From positions 62,001 to 126,000 of the forward strand of contig NZ_JAJNDU010000005.1 in assembly GCF_021043365.1 (NCBI RefSeq): 64,000 nucleotides of DNA, in the 5' to 3' direction. Shown here one piece after another: positions 7,869 through 16,524 of the stretch. Made by a program: the position numbers and the translations under genes. This stretch comes from Sphingomonas sp. IC-11. GTDB lineage: Bacteria; Pseudomonadota; Alphaproteobacteria; Sphingomonadales; Sphingomonadaceae. The notes under the pieces are model-generated. The model was not told the origin of the DNA. It was given only the letters and a program-made list of their open reading frames with translations, and did no database searches. Position 1 is the stretch's first letter; each line of letters starts with the position of its first letter.

Positions 7869-9838
7869 GTGTTCTCGCGATCGATGCGCCGCAGGCCGAG
7901 ACGCGCGACACGATCGCGCCGGTCTGCCCCTATCCGGGGCTGCGCCCGTTCAGCGAGCGGGAGTCGCGCGTCTTTTTTGGGCGCGAGGGCGAGGTTGCGG
8001 CAATCACCGGGCTGTTGGAGGAGCGCCAACTCGTCGTTGTCCATGGCGCCTCCGGCTGCGGCAAGTCCTCGGTCGTGCGCGCCGGCGTAATCCCGGTCTT
8101 CCGGCTCGACGCGATGGCCAACTCGATGGACGCCCGGATCATCATCGTCCGCCCTGGCGATCCCGGCGGGCCGCTTCAGGCGCTCGCGCGCAAGCTGGAA
8201 CTGGAATTCCCGCGTGAGCGGGACGAGGAAGCGGCGGCTGATGCGGCCGACCTAGGCGATGACGACATGCCCTGGCCCACCCTGCTCGCCGTCAGCCCGG
8301 ACTGGGCGGAGGATATCGGGGCCATCGCCGCCGCTGCCGACGCTACCTTGTGCATCGTCTTTGATCAGTTCGAAGAGATCTTCGCCGTCAACCGCACCGG
8401 CTCCGCCGCTGAGGTGCGCCGGGTCATCGACTTTCTCATCTCACTGGGCGAGCCGGCGCCCGAGGGTACCGCGCTGGGCAAGCGCAGCCTGTCGGTGATC
8501 GTGACGATGCGGTCGGATTACCTGGGCCATTGCGCAATATGGGACGGGTTCGCCGAGGCGGTGAACCGCTGCCAGTATCTGCTGCCGCGGATTTCCACCG
8601 TGGGGCTGATCCGCGCCATCCACGAACCAGCGCGGCGGGCAGGCGGCTCGGTGACGGATGGCGCGGCCGACCTCCTCATGCCGGTCATCTCGCGGGAAAT
8701 CGACGGCTTGCCGATCCTGCAGCACGCCTTGATGCGCGCCTGGCATGCCAGTGAAGACGGCCGGGTCAACGGGGCGGCACTGGCGGGGGTAGGCGGCGCG
8801 GAGCACGCCCTTTCCCGCCATGCGGACGAAACGCTGGCGGTGGCGGTGGGCGACGACCCCTCCCGCGCCGAGGCGGCGGACTGGATTTTTCGCTCGCTCA
8901 GCGATCTCGATTCCGACGGGCGGATCATTCGGCGATCGGTCAGCCTGCGGCAATTGATGGCGGAAACGGGCGCGGAAAGGGAGACGGTCTGCGCGATTCT
9001 TGACGCGTTCCGCGCGCGCGCCGCCAGCCTCGTCATGCCGTTCCCGCCCGATCCGCTGGACGAAGATGCGATCGTCAGCGTCAGCCATGAGGCGCTGCTG
9101 CGGCAGTGGGAGCGGGTCGCCGACAGCCAGTTCGACCGGAAATTGCGCGCGCGCGGCCTCGTCTATCGTGAATTCCAGGACGGCATGATCTGGCGCTCGC
9201 TCGCCATCCAGGCGCAAAGCCATGCGCAGGATGACACCATCGTGCTCGGCGCCGCCGCCACCGAGCAGCGGCTGCCCTGGTATCGCGACCTCCAGAAGCG
9301 CCCGGGATGGATCGCCCGGCACTCGCCGCAGGGGGTGCTCGGCGCCGGCTCCACCGGGGACTGGGCCAGCGTCGCCGATCTGATGGCCGCCAGTGATCGC
9401 AACTTGCAGCGCGAAAAGGATCTGGTGGCCCGGCTCCGGCGCAACCAGCGGCTGGTGAGCATTTTTGCCGTCAGCATTGTGGCACTGACACTGTTGGTGG
9501 CGATGCTGCTCATCTTGAGGGCCGTCGACGAGAAATCCCGGGCGGAGCAGGAAAACTCTGAGGCTGCGGCCGCACTGTCGAAACTGTACAAGATCCAGCT
9601 GGATTCTGCCGAGGCGATGGCACGCCGCTATTGCGCCGGCGCTTCCGGCGGGGATACGGTCGAACTGGCCTGCTACGAGCGGCAGAAACGCGCCTATCTG
9701 CAGGAACTCGCGCGCAACGCGCGGGCGGCCAATGTCCTTCCGCAGCAAGCAGCGCCGCCCACCGGAACGGCCTTTTCCCCCTTCATCGGCGGCGTTCCAG
9801 GCTTGGCTAGGGCGCCGCAATCCGGAGACAAGAAATGA
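7865..9838 (+). CDS. nSTAND-like NTPase with C-terminal membrane helix
   Basis: A 657-residue protein that starts with PYPGLRPFSERESRVFFGRE, the typical entry to nSTAND1-type NTPase domains. Walker A is GASGCGKSS (residues 61-69) and Walker B is TLCIVFDQFEEIF (~161-173). MRSDYLG resembles the sensor region of STAND NTPases, and VSHEALLRQWERV is a winged-helix-like conserved segment of the family. A hydrophobic helix lies near residues 530-552, followed by a coiled-coil-like region and a ~100-residue Cys-containing tail probably in the periplasm. No WD40 or TPR sensor repeats follow. It overlaps the TIR gene upstream and a tiny exported-protein gene downstream by 4 nt each, suggesting one functional unit. 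Confidence 0.85.
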   Translation: MSVLAIDAPQAETRDTIAPVCPYPGLRPFSERESRVFFGREGEVAAITGLLEERQLVVVHGASGCGKSSVVRAGVIPVFRLDAMANSMDARIIIVRPGDPGGPLQALARKLELEFPRERDEEAAADAADLGDDDMPWPTLLAVSPDWAEDIGAIAAAADATLCIVFDQFEEIFAVNRTGSAAEVRRVIDFLISLGEPAPEGTALGKRSLSVIVTMRSDYLGHCAIWDGFAEAVNRCQYLLPRISTVGLIRAIHEPARRAGGSVTDGAADLLMPVISREIDGLPILQHALMRAWHASEDGRVNGAALAGVGGAEHALSRHADETLAVAVGDDPSRAEAADWIFRSLSDLDSDGRIIRRSVSLRQLMAETGAERETVCAILDAFRARAASLVMPFPPDPLDEDAIVSVSHEALLRQWERVADSQFDRKLRARGLVYREFQDGMIWRSLAIQAQSHAQDDTIVLGAAATEQRLPWYRDLQKRPGWIARHSPQGVLGAGSTGDWASVADLMAASDRNLQREKDLVARLRRNQRLVSIFAVSIVALTLLVAMLLILRAVDEKSRAEQENSEAAAALSKLYKIQLDSAEAMARRYCAGASGGDTVELACYERQKRAYLQELARNARAANVLPQQAAPPTGTAFSPFIGGVPGLARAPQSGDKK

Positions 9839-10032
9839 GGAAGATCCGCCCTGGATTGATCGCGGCGGCCACCATCGCCGCGCTGACCGTTGGCGCCGAT
9901 TCCACTGCGCAGCCGATGGGCAACCGCTGCTTCACGCCGCAATTCTGGTGCTGGCTGCCCAGTTACGCGCCGATGGGCGTATCCTGCTTCTGCGGCACGC
10001 CATATGGCCCGGTGTGGGGGCGCGTCGGCTGA
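9835..10032 (+). CDS. Tiny exported Cys/Trp-rich protein
   Basis: A 65-residue protein with a clear signal peptide (MRKIRPGLIAAATIAALTVGADSTAQ). The mature part of about 40 residues is rich in Cys, Trp, Pro and Gly (RCFTPQFWCWLPSYAP, SCFCGTPYGP). Its ATG overlaps the stop of the NTPase gene (ATGA), so it is translated with it. No family is recognised. It could be a periplasmic partner of the NTPase's C-terminal tail or a self-protection factor; both are guesses from position. Confidence 0.6.
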   Translation: MRKIRPGLIAAATIAALTVGADSTAQPMGNRCFTPQFWCWLPSYAPMGVSCFCGTPYGPVWGRVG

Positions 10033-10112
10033 CCGGGGCGGATGAAGCGATCCGCACCTTCCCTGCCAACGCCTGTACTGCCCCGGCCTGTCCTCCCGGC
10101 CCCTGGGGGCGC

Positions 10113-10880
10113 CTAGATGTCGATCGCGCGCACGAAATCGACCATGAACGGGCGCACCCGTTCCGCGATCTCGTCACCGGCAAGCGCCAGATGCGCAGGC
10201 GTGCTGCTGAGCTTGCGCACCGCCTGACGCACCTTGGTTTCCCCATCCTTGAACTTGAAGAACAGCACCTGGGTAATGGTGCGCTTGGCGTCGATGGAAA
10301 AACACACCAGCGTCATCTGCGGATTGCCGACATCGTCCACATCGACATGGCCGACCTGGAATTTGGCGCCGCGCGCATGGGCGCTCGACCGATCGAACAC
10401 GGTGATCCAGGGCGCATCCTCGTCCATGTCGCCCAGCCCTTTCAACACGGCGAGCACGATTGAGGCGGCAGCGGCACCGGGCGCCAGCGCGGCGGTGACG
10501 ACGGGGATGATCGCGCGGTGCACGTCGCCGCCCTGCTCCTCCAGCCGCCGTTCGACCTGCTCCATATCCGCCAGCCGCCAGCCGACCGTCTGCAATACCT
10601 CCGAATATTTGTCGTACCAGGCGAAGGGTTCGGCATCCGGCCTCGTCTTCATCGCCTTGTCGGCGGCAAGCTGCGCCAGCAACATGGTGTCCGCCACGCG
10701 GTGGCGCAGGTCGGCGGGCACGGCGGCGGTGAATTCGGTAAGCTGCGTGCCGATGGCCAGCGCTTCCTGCCCAGCGCCCGTTATGGGAACACTTTCAACA
10801 CCTTCCAAGAAAGCGCCGCTTTCGGGCAAGTCGAGCGCGCGAACATAGTCGCGAACCTTTACAGGACTGCTTTTCAGCAT
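10113..10880 (-). CDS. Unknown protein with central hydrophobic segment, opposing the conflict-island genes
   Basis: A 255-residue protein I do not recognise. The N-terminal half is mostly helical. A central stretch, IIPVVTAALAPGAAAASIVLA, is hydrophobic enough for a membrane helix or hairpin. The C-terminal half alternates in a beta-rich manner (FQVGHVDVDDVGNPQMTLVC, then TITQVLFFKFKDGETKV). The start ATG has AAGGA eight nt upstream; a longer frame upstream lacks this. It is transcribed opposite to both flanking groups and shares a ~110-bp divergent region with the lysozyme-like gene. A pore-like or immunity role is possible but unsupported. Confidence 0.65.
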   Translation of the reverse strand: MLKSSPVKVRDYVRALDLPESGAFLEGVESVPITGAGQEALAIGTQLTEFTAAVPADLRHRVADTMLLAQLAADKAMKTRPDAEPFAWYDKYSEVLQTVGWRLADMEQVERRLEEQGGDVHRAIIPVVTAALAPGAAAASIVLAVLKGLGDMDEDAPWITVFDRSSAHARGAKFQVGHVDVDDVGNPQMTLVCFSIDAKRTITQVLFFKFKDGETKVRQAVRKLSSTPAHLALAGDEIAERVRPFMVDFVRAIDI

Positions 10881-10991
10881 AGAACAGTTCCTTAGCCAGA
10901 TGGGTGAACGCAAATAACCATGCCGCCGCAACACTTGCAAATCACTTGGACTTGGCGGACAGTGGTAGATGAGAAATCCGCTGGGGTTAAC

Positions 10992-11606
10992 ATGTCAACC
11001 GACGGTTTCATGCGATCCATGCCGTTCATCTTGCGATGGGAGGGCGGATTTGTGGACCATCCCGCCGATCCGGGCGGCGCAACCAACAAGGGGGTGACGC
11101 AGGCGGTCTACGATCGCTGGCGCACGCGTCAGGGGCTGGAGCCCCGCTCCGTCCGGCAGCTGGGGGAAGGCGAGATGAACGCCATCTATCGCCAGGGCTA
11201 TTGGGTGCCGCCGCGCTGCGACCTGCTGCCGGTCGATCTCGATCTGGTACAGTTCGACACGGCGGTGAACATGGGGCCGGGCCGGGCGGTGAAGTTCCTG
11301 CAACATGCGGTGGGCGCCGTGCCGGACGGGGACTTCGGGGAGAATACCCGCAGGGCGGTGGAGCGCGCCGATGGCGGCGCTGTGGCGCGTTATTGCGACC
11401 GGCGCCAGCGCTTCTACCACGCCATCGTGGCGAAAAAGCCGTCGCAGAGGGTCTTCCTGAAAGGCTGGATGAACCGACTGAACGCGCTGCGCGGGGCGGC
11501 CGGGCTGCCTGGTTTCGAAAGCGTGGGCGCGGTGGTGGACTTCGGCGAGGCCGATTACATCGCCCGGGTGCCCGAGGACGAAAGCGGGGATCCGCTGCTG
11601 GACTGA
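10992..11606 (+). CDS. GH108-type lysozyme (N-acetylmuramidase-like)
   Basis: A 204-residue protein with the glycoside hydrolase 108 signature: RWEGGF near the N-terminus with the predicted catalytic Glu at residue 17, then DPGGATNKGVTQAVYDRW, and DTAVNMGPGRAVKFLQ in the C-terminal peptidoglycan-binding-like part. Family members cleave peptidoglycan. There is no signal peptide, so export would need a holin, a secretion apparatus or lysis, as for phage endolysins. It is followed after 24 nt by the alpha/beta hydrolase gene. Its position among TIR, NTPase and protease genes suggests an effector rather than cell-wall maintenance. Confidence 0.82.
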   Translation: MSTDGFMRSMPFILRWEGGFVDHPADPGGATNKGVTQAVYDRWRTRQGLEPRSVRQLGEGEMNAIYRQGYWVPPRCDLLPVDLDLVQFDTAVNMGPGRAVKFLQHAVGAVPDGDFGENTRRAVERADGGAVARYCDRRQRFYHAIVAKKPSQRVFLKGWMNRLNALRGAAGLPGFESVGAVVDFGEADYIARVPEDESGDPLLD

Positions 11607-11630
11607 GCATCGCGCGGGAGCACCGGGCCC

Positions 11631-12578
11631 ATGCCCCATATCACCTTCATTCACGGTATTTCGAACAAGCCCCCGGCCAGGGATCTACTCCGCCTCTGGC
11701 GCGCGGCGGTGGGCGACGGCACGGACGGGCTGTTGCTTGGCGATCTCGGCATCACCAGCGACGTCGTTTACTGGGCGGACCTGCTCTATGAGGCGCCGGA
11801 CGACAATCTGGCGGCCTATGAAGGCGTGCTGGAAAACAGCCCGGCGGCGATTGATGCGGGTGGTGACGTGGCGCCCGTCCGGCCGGAAAGCGTCGAGGAG
11901 GAAGCCTTTCTGATCGGGCTGCGCGCGAAGATGACGGCGGTAAGCGGCGCGGCGATGGTGGACGAGGCGGTCGGGATGGCGGCCGAAGATGCCCCACCGG
12001 CGGCGCTGGAGCGCATTCCGCTGCCCTGGTTCCTGAAGAAGCGCTTTCTGGAAGCTTATCTGCGGGACGTGCACCACTATCTGTTCGACACGCCCTACGC
12101 CCCGCCCGGCCGCCCGCCGCCGCTGCCGATCCGCAAGACGATCCGTGACCGGGCGGTCGCGACATTGGGTGCCTCGCGGTCGTCGCCGCATGTCGTCGTT
12201 TCGCACAGCCTGGGCACGGTCATCGCTTACGACTGCCTGAAACGGGTGGCGGATTGCCCCGCGATCGACGGGCTCATCACGATCGGCAGCCCACTGGGGC
12301 TGGACGAGGTGCAGGACCAGCTCGCCCCCGAATGGTCACGCGAGGACGGCTTCCCTCACGAGCGGCTGCGCGGCGGATGGATCAACCTATTCGATCGGCT
12401 GGACCCGGTCTGCGGCTTCGATCCGTCGCTCGCCAATGACTTCAAGGCGGGTGGCGAGCGGCTGGTGGAGGATCTGGTGGTGGAGAATGACGGCGCCTGG
12501 CGGCACTCGGGCACCAAATATTTGCGCCAGCCGGCGTTGCGCCGTGCGCTGCGCATCCTTTTGGGAATAGCGGCATGA
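11631..12578 (+). CDS. Alpha/beta hydrolase (lipase/esterase-like) in the conflict island
   Basis: A 315-residue protein starting MPHITFIHGISNKPP, the first strand and oxyanion HG motif of alpha/beta hydrolases. The nucleophile elbow is VVSHSLGT with Ser193, in place of the usual GxSxG first glycine. INLFDRLDPVCGFDPSL probably supplies the acid, and a conserved GAWRHSGTKYL near the C-terminus supplies the His. There is no signal peptide. The substrate is unknown; lipid or ester are both possible. The stop overlaps the start of the trypsin-like gene (ATGA), so the two are co-translated. Confidence 0.75.
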   Translation: MPHITFIHGISNKPPARDLLRLWRAAVGDGTDGLLLGDLGITSDVVYWADLLYEAPDDNLAAYEGVLENSPAAIDAGGDVAPVRPESVEEEAFLIGLRAKMTAVSGAAMVDEAVGMAAEDAPPAALERIPLPWFLKKRFLEAYLRDVHHYLFDTPYAPPGRPPPLPIRKTIRDRAVATLGASRSSPHVVVSHSLGTVIAYDCLKRVADCPAIDGLITIGSPLGLDEVQDQLAPEWSREDGFPHERLRGGWINLFDRLDPVCGFDPSLANDFKAGGERLVEDLVVENDGAWRHSGTKYLRQPALRRALRILLGIAA

Positions 12579-14245
12579 CCGATCCTACCGAGCCATTCGA
12601 TCCTCCGGACGCCACGGACGCGATGATTGCGCGGCTGAAAGCGGCGAGTGACGACAAAACGGTGAACGAGGCGGTCGCGTTGCTGGACCGGCTCCGCGCG
12701 GTACGCGCCTTCGTGCAGGTGGAGCAGCTTGCCGAACAGATCCGCCGGCGAAATCCCGCTCATGTGCGTGCGCGGCGGCTCTACGGCCAGGCATTGATCG
12801 AGAGCGGCCGGCCCACGGTGGCGATCGACGTGCTGCGCGGGCTGCGAGACGATCTGCCGCCCAATCATCCCGAACGCGCGAAGGCGGCGGGATTGATCGG
12901 GCGCGCGTTCAAGGAGATGTTCTTCGACGCTGGCGATGATGCGGCGCTGGCCGGCTGGGCGCTGGATCACGCGCTGACCGCCTATCGCTTCGCCTATGAA
13001 AATGATCCGGTCGCCAATGCGTGGCAGGGCGTCAACCTGCTCGGCCTGTCGGCGAAGGCGCGGGAGATCGGCCGGCCGGTGCCGGTGGATCCGGCGGCGA
13101 TCGCGCGCGACATCCTCGCGCATGTCGATGCTCTACCCGAGGAGCAGCGCAGCCCCTGGCAAAGCGCATCGGCGGCCACGGCGGCGCTTGCGCTGGGTGA
13201 CTGGCAAGCGGCGCAGGAGCGCTTCAAGGTTTTCCTCACCGACAAGGGGGCGAGTGCCTTTCAGATCGGCAGTACGCTGCGCGAATTGCTGCGGACCTGG
13301 AATATCGAGGGGCGCAGCGGCGGCCGCGATCTGGTCGCCGCGCTCAACGTGCGCATGGCGCAGGAACCGGACGGCGCCGCCGACCTGTCCGTTGACGAGG
13401 TGCGGGCGGAAACCGCCCGGCTCAACGCGGCGGATGACAAGGACAAGGCCGGGCGGTTCGAGGCGGTGCTGGGTAATGCCGGCTTTCAATCCTACCGATG
13501 GTGGAAGAACGGCATGGAACGGGCGCAGGCGGTCGCCTCCGTGCGAGACAACGTGACGGGGCAGCGCGTCGGCACAGCCTTTCTGACCACCGCGGCCGCC
13601 TTCGGGCTTGAAACGCTGGACGATCAGCTGATCGTCACCAACTATCACGTGGTGAACGCCGCGGGCGAGTTCGTCGACCGCAACACCCGCCAGCGCGCGC
13701 TGAAGCCCGACGAGGCGGAGGTGGTGTTCGAAGCGGTGGACAGCACCCCCTATCAGGTGGCGGAGATCCTCTGGTCATCCGACAATCAGCGCCACGATGT
13801 GACATTGCTTCGGCTGGCCGAGCGCGTGCCCAATGTGCGGCCGCTGAGGACCAACACGCAGCTGCCGCTCCGCGCGGAGGAGCTGGGCGATGGCACGGTG
13901 CCGCGCGTCTATGTGATCGGCTATCCCGGCGGGCGCGACCTCGCCTTTTCCTTCCAGGACAATGAACTGCTGGACCATGAGGGCCCGACAAGCGGCCGGC
14001 CGCAAATCGAGGGCGTATGCCGCGTGCATTACCGCGCGCCGACTGAGGGCGGCAGCTCCGGCAGCCCGGTCTTCAACTATGGGAGTTGGGAGGTGATCGC
14101 CGTTCACCACAAGGGCGGGCGAAGCGGCATGCCAAGGCTGAACGGCGTGGTCGGCGAATATGGGGCGAACGAGGCGATTTCCGTCGCCTGTATCGCGGAC
14201 GCTATCCGGAAGGAAGCGGCGGCGGGCATGGCAGCGCGAGGGTGA
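12575..14245 (+). CDS. Protein with helical repeat-like N-terminus and trypsin-like serine protease domain
   Basis: A 556-residue protein. Residues ~20-300 are alpha-helical with TPR-like periodicity (ARRLYGQALIESGRPTVAID, later ALALGDWQAAQERFKVFLTD). Residues ~320-550 form a trypsin-like domain with GTAFLTT, the catalytic His358 in VTNYHVVNA, Asp408 in RHDVTLLRLAE and Ser495 in GGSSGSPVF. There is no signal peptide, so it should act in the cytoplasm, unlike DegP-type proteases. Such helical-repeat proteases occur beside STAND NTPases and TIR proteins in bacterial conflict loci. The start overlaps the hydrolase stop. Confidence 0.82.
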   Translation: MTDPTEPFDPPDATDAMIARLKAASDDKTVNEAVALLDRLRAVRAFVQVEQLAEQIRRRNPAHVRARRLYGQALIESGRPTVAIDVLRGLRDDLPPNHPERAKAAGLIGRAFKEMFFDAGDDAALAGWALDHALTAYRFAYENDPVANAWQGVNLLGLSAKAREIGRPVPVDPAAIARDILAHVDALPEEQRSPWQSASAATAALALGDWQAAQERFKVFLTDKGASAFQIGSTLRELLRTWNIEGRSGGRDLVAALNVRMAQEPDGAADLSVDEVRAETARLNAADDKDKAGRFEAVLGNAGFQSYRWWKNGMERAQAVASVRDNVTGQRVGTAFLTTAAAFGLETLDDQLIVTNYHVVNAAGEFVDRNTRQRALKPDEAEVVFEAVDSTPYQVAEILWSSDNQRHDVTLLRLAERVPNVRPLRTNTQLPLRAEELGDGTVPRVYVIGYPGGRDLAFSFQDNELLDHEGPTSGRPQIEGVCRVHYRAPTEGGSSGSPVFNYGSWEVIAVHHKGGRSGMPRLNGVVGEYGANEAISVACIADAIRKEAAAGMAARG

Positions 14246-14385
14246 TCGCCATGTTGCGCAGGACAGGGTTTCATCCCGTCCCAATCGCCAGAGCAACGCC
14301 GACAGACACTCGCTCCGGGCGTGTGGTTCGACAGGCTCAGGCGAGCGGCGTTCTCGAGCCGGGTCACCTTCGCTGCACCAGTGGC

Positions 14386-14478
14386 TCAGATCTGCTGGAT
14401 CGCCGACAGGTGCCACTGTCCCTGCGGCTCGCGCTTGAACGTCCACAATTCGGTGGTGTCGGTGACGCGCGACGGGGG
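14386..14478 (-). pseudogene. C-terminal remnant of a Tim44-like domain protein
   Basis: The minus strand reads VTDTTELWTFKREPQGQWHL and then SAIQQI before a stop. This is the usual end of alphaproteobacterial Tim44-like proteins (TELWTFxR, GxWxLSAIQQ). Only about 30 residues remain, with no start or upstream domain. The motif is short, so the family call is tentative. Confidence 0.4.
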
Positions 14479-14501
14479 CCTTCCAGCACTACAACGGTGC
14501 A

Positions 14502-14670
14502 CGCGAAAAGGTCGGCGCGACCTATCTCAAGCGCGTCGTCAGGCTCGCCTTCCGTCAGCGCAAGTGATCGAGGCGATTCTCGCCGGCAAGCAGCGGGCCG
14601 GCGTCACAGGCAAGATGCTGCTGGTCGGACCGTCAATCGACCCTTGCTGGAAGAAGCAGGGGCAATCCTT
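14502..14670 (+). pseudogene. Frameshifted C-terminal remnant of a large serine recombinase
   Basis: One frame reads REKVGATYLKRVVRLAF, matching the helix-turn-helix near the C-terminus of resolvase/recombinase-family proteins (VSxxYVTRVLRLAFLAPDIVEAILAG). Immediately after LAF the match continues in another frame as PSAQVIEAILAGKQRAGVTG. The catalytic N-terminus is absent. It is a decayed integrase or transposon piece. Confidence 0.5.
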
Positions 14671-14909
14671 CTTGCCGATGGCGGTTGATGCGTGAACACC
14701 TTGGAAATGAGAGGCCTCCCCCGGGACGTCAGGCACATGCTTCACCCGTGTGCCGACATACACACTTACCGGGACGCAACTCGGCGCACGTGGGGTCGCG
14801 CCGCTCACGGGATCGTGTTCACGCGACTAAGTTGAGTCCAGCTGGCGGGTCGCCCCTCTTTCCCTGCCGCGCGTACCTGTTACGCTGCTAAGAAACAGGA
14901 GAGGGCGGC

Positions 14910-16145
14910 ATGAGCGGCGAAGACCTGCGCGCGTCACTAATCGCATTGACGCCGATGAACCCGGCGTACCAACGCGATCCTCATGCAGTGCTACGTCCGT
15001 TAAGTCATCACTGCCCGGTGGCTCGCGACGATGAAGCAGGTACCTTCATCGTCACCCGCTACGCCGACGCGCGTCGTGTCCTCATCGATCGACGCACGTC
15101 GCGTGACGGCATGAAGGCAGAGGAAGGCGCCCATCTGGCGCGTCGCCAGGCTGCGCAGCTGCCGACAGAAATACCGCGGACCGAAGTTGTATCTATCCTT
15201 CAGCTCGACGATCCCGATCACACACGCATCAGGCGACCGCTGCAACGCGCCTTCCATGCGCGGGTGAGGACCTGCCGGCCGCGCGTGGAGGCAGTTGTTG
15301 ACGCGGCGCTCAACGCGATTGATCCGGGTCAGCCCTTCGATCTCATGGCTGCGTATTGCGTGCCGATCCCGGTTGAGGCGATTGCGGTCATTCTGGGTGT
15401 CGATCATGAGCGGCTGTCCGACTTTCGCACGTGGTCTGAGGGGGTGATCCTCGGGCTAAACCCGTTCCGCTCACCCGAGCAGACGGCGACGCTGGAACAT
15501 TGTCGTGCCGCGCTCCACGCCTATTTCCACGAGGTGATCGCGGCGCGGCGGGATCACCCGTGCGACGACCTCATCAGCGACATGGTCGCGCTTCAGGCCG
15601 AGGGCGCTGACATCAATGAGGACGAACTGGCAGTAAACCTCATTGCCCTCCTTGTTGGCGGCAATCTCACGACGACCGATCTTATTGGCAATGGCGCTCG
15701 GCTGTTGATGTTGAACCCGCGCGAGCGCGACAAACTGCTCGCCGATCCCGCGCTCGCCCCCGCGCTGGTCGAGGAAGTGCTCCGTTACGAAGGCCCCGTC
15801 GATATGACGCAGCGGATCATGGGAGAGGACGTGGTGGTGGGCGGTTGTCCCGTTGCCGCACGCCAAGTGGTATCGACCGTTTTACGTGCGGCCAATCGCG
15901 ACCCTGAGATCTTCGAAGAACCGGACCGGTTTCTCATCGACGCCAAGCGCCCGCCCCACCTTGCCTTTGGCGGCGGCAGCCACATCTGCATCGGCGCACC
16001 TCTGGCCCGACTGGAAGGTCAGATTGCGTTGCTGAAGTTGTTCCAGCGCTTTCCTGAATTGCGCATGGTGGATGCCGATGCGGTGCCCGCCTGGCGCACG
16101 CTGCCGTTCTTCCGCGGAATGGAGGAGTTGATGGTCACGGCGTGA
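14910..16145 (+). CDS. Cytochrome P450
   Basis: A 411-residue soluble class I-type P450. The heme loop FGGGSHICIGAPLARLE places the thiolate ligand at Cys360, and the ExxR motif is EEVLR. The I-helix reads LLVGGNLTTTDLIGNG, in which the conserved acid before the Thr is replaced by Leu. The substrate is unknown. No ferredoxin or ferredoxin reductase gene is adjacent, so electrons must come from elsewhere or from peroxide. ATG follows GAGAGGGCGGC, giving a reasonable Shine-Dalgarno. It stands alone between gene-poor stretches, which suggests acquisition. Confidence 0.9.
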   Translation: MSGEDLRASLIALTPMNPAYQRDPHAVLRPLSHHCPVARDDEAGTFIVTRYADARRVLIDRRTSRDGMKAEEGAHLARRQAAQLPTEIPRTEVVSILQLDDPDHTRIRRPLQRAFHARVRTCRPRVEAVVDAALNAIDPGQPFDLMAAYCVPIPVEAIAVILGVDHERLSDFRTWSEGVILGLNPFRSPEQTATLEHCRAALHAYFHEVIAARRDHPCDDLISDMVALQAEGADINEDELAVNLIALLVGGNLTTTDLIGNGARLLMLNPRERDKLLADPALAPALVEEVLRYEGPVDMTQRIMGEDVVVGGCPVAARQVVSTVLRAANRDPEIFEEPDRFLIDAKRPPHLAFGGGSHICIGAPLARLEGQIALLKLFQRFPELRMVDADAVPAWRTLPFFRGMEELMVTA

Positions 16146-16524
16146 CCGCTCGGAGCGGCCGGCGCATTTCGCCAGCCTCCCAACTTACGGGCGAGGCGGA
16201 CCGCTTAGGAGGATAGCCGATAGCAAGACCATCTCGAGACTTGAGTGAAGCCTCGGGTGGTCGGTGAGGGGGTCCGCGGCTGTCATCACTACGCACGCTG
16301 CACCGAGGACGGAGCTGAACTGGGCCTTTGGCACCCTCCGCCGGTTCTACATCGCCCGTTTCTTGTGCAGCGCTGGTGCTTGGTCCCACGGTCACGCTGC
16401 AAACCAAAGCTCGCACACCTAACAAAGCAGGCCGGTGACCCCTTGCGGTTCGTCATTCTTCTATGTCTGGCTCCATTCGCTTCGGCGCCATCTGACAACA
16501 ACGCACACCACCCTCTTGATCGGC
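16146..16524. other. Gene-free stretch between P450 and LuxR genes
   Basis: The P450 gene (plus) and the LuxR-type gene (minus) converge here. I find no gene, RNA or clear terminator hairpin. Several short open frames cross it, but none carries a recognisable motif. Confidence 0.45.

Larger units (their letters stand above)
14246..14909. other. Gene-poor junction with decayed fragments
   Basis: No intact gene is visible. Two recognisable fragments, listed separately, are embedded: a C-terminal Tim44-like end on the minus strand and a frameshifted serine-recombinase tail on the plus strand. The rest has multiple stops in every frame. It marks the right edge of the TIR/protease island and looks like a site of past recombination. 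Confidence 0.55.

Noticed and set aside
8441..9820. 459-codon open frame antisense to the NTPase
   Set aside because: The plus strand has Walker motifs, a membrane helix and coupled neighbours; the minus frame has no recognisable feature.
16146..16524. Short open frames in the P450-LuxR gap
   Set aside because: No ribosome-binding site, no motif, and overlapping frames on both strands of similar length.
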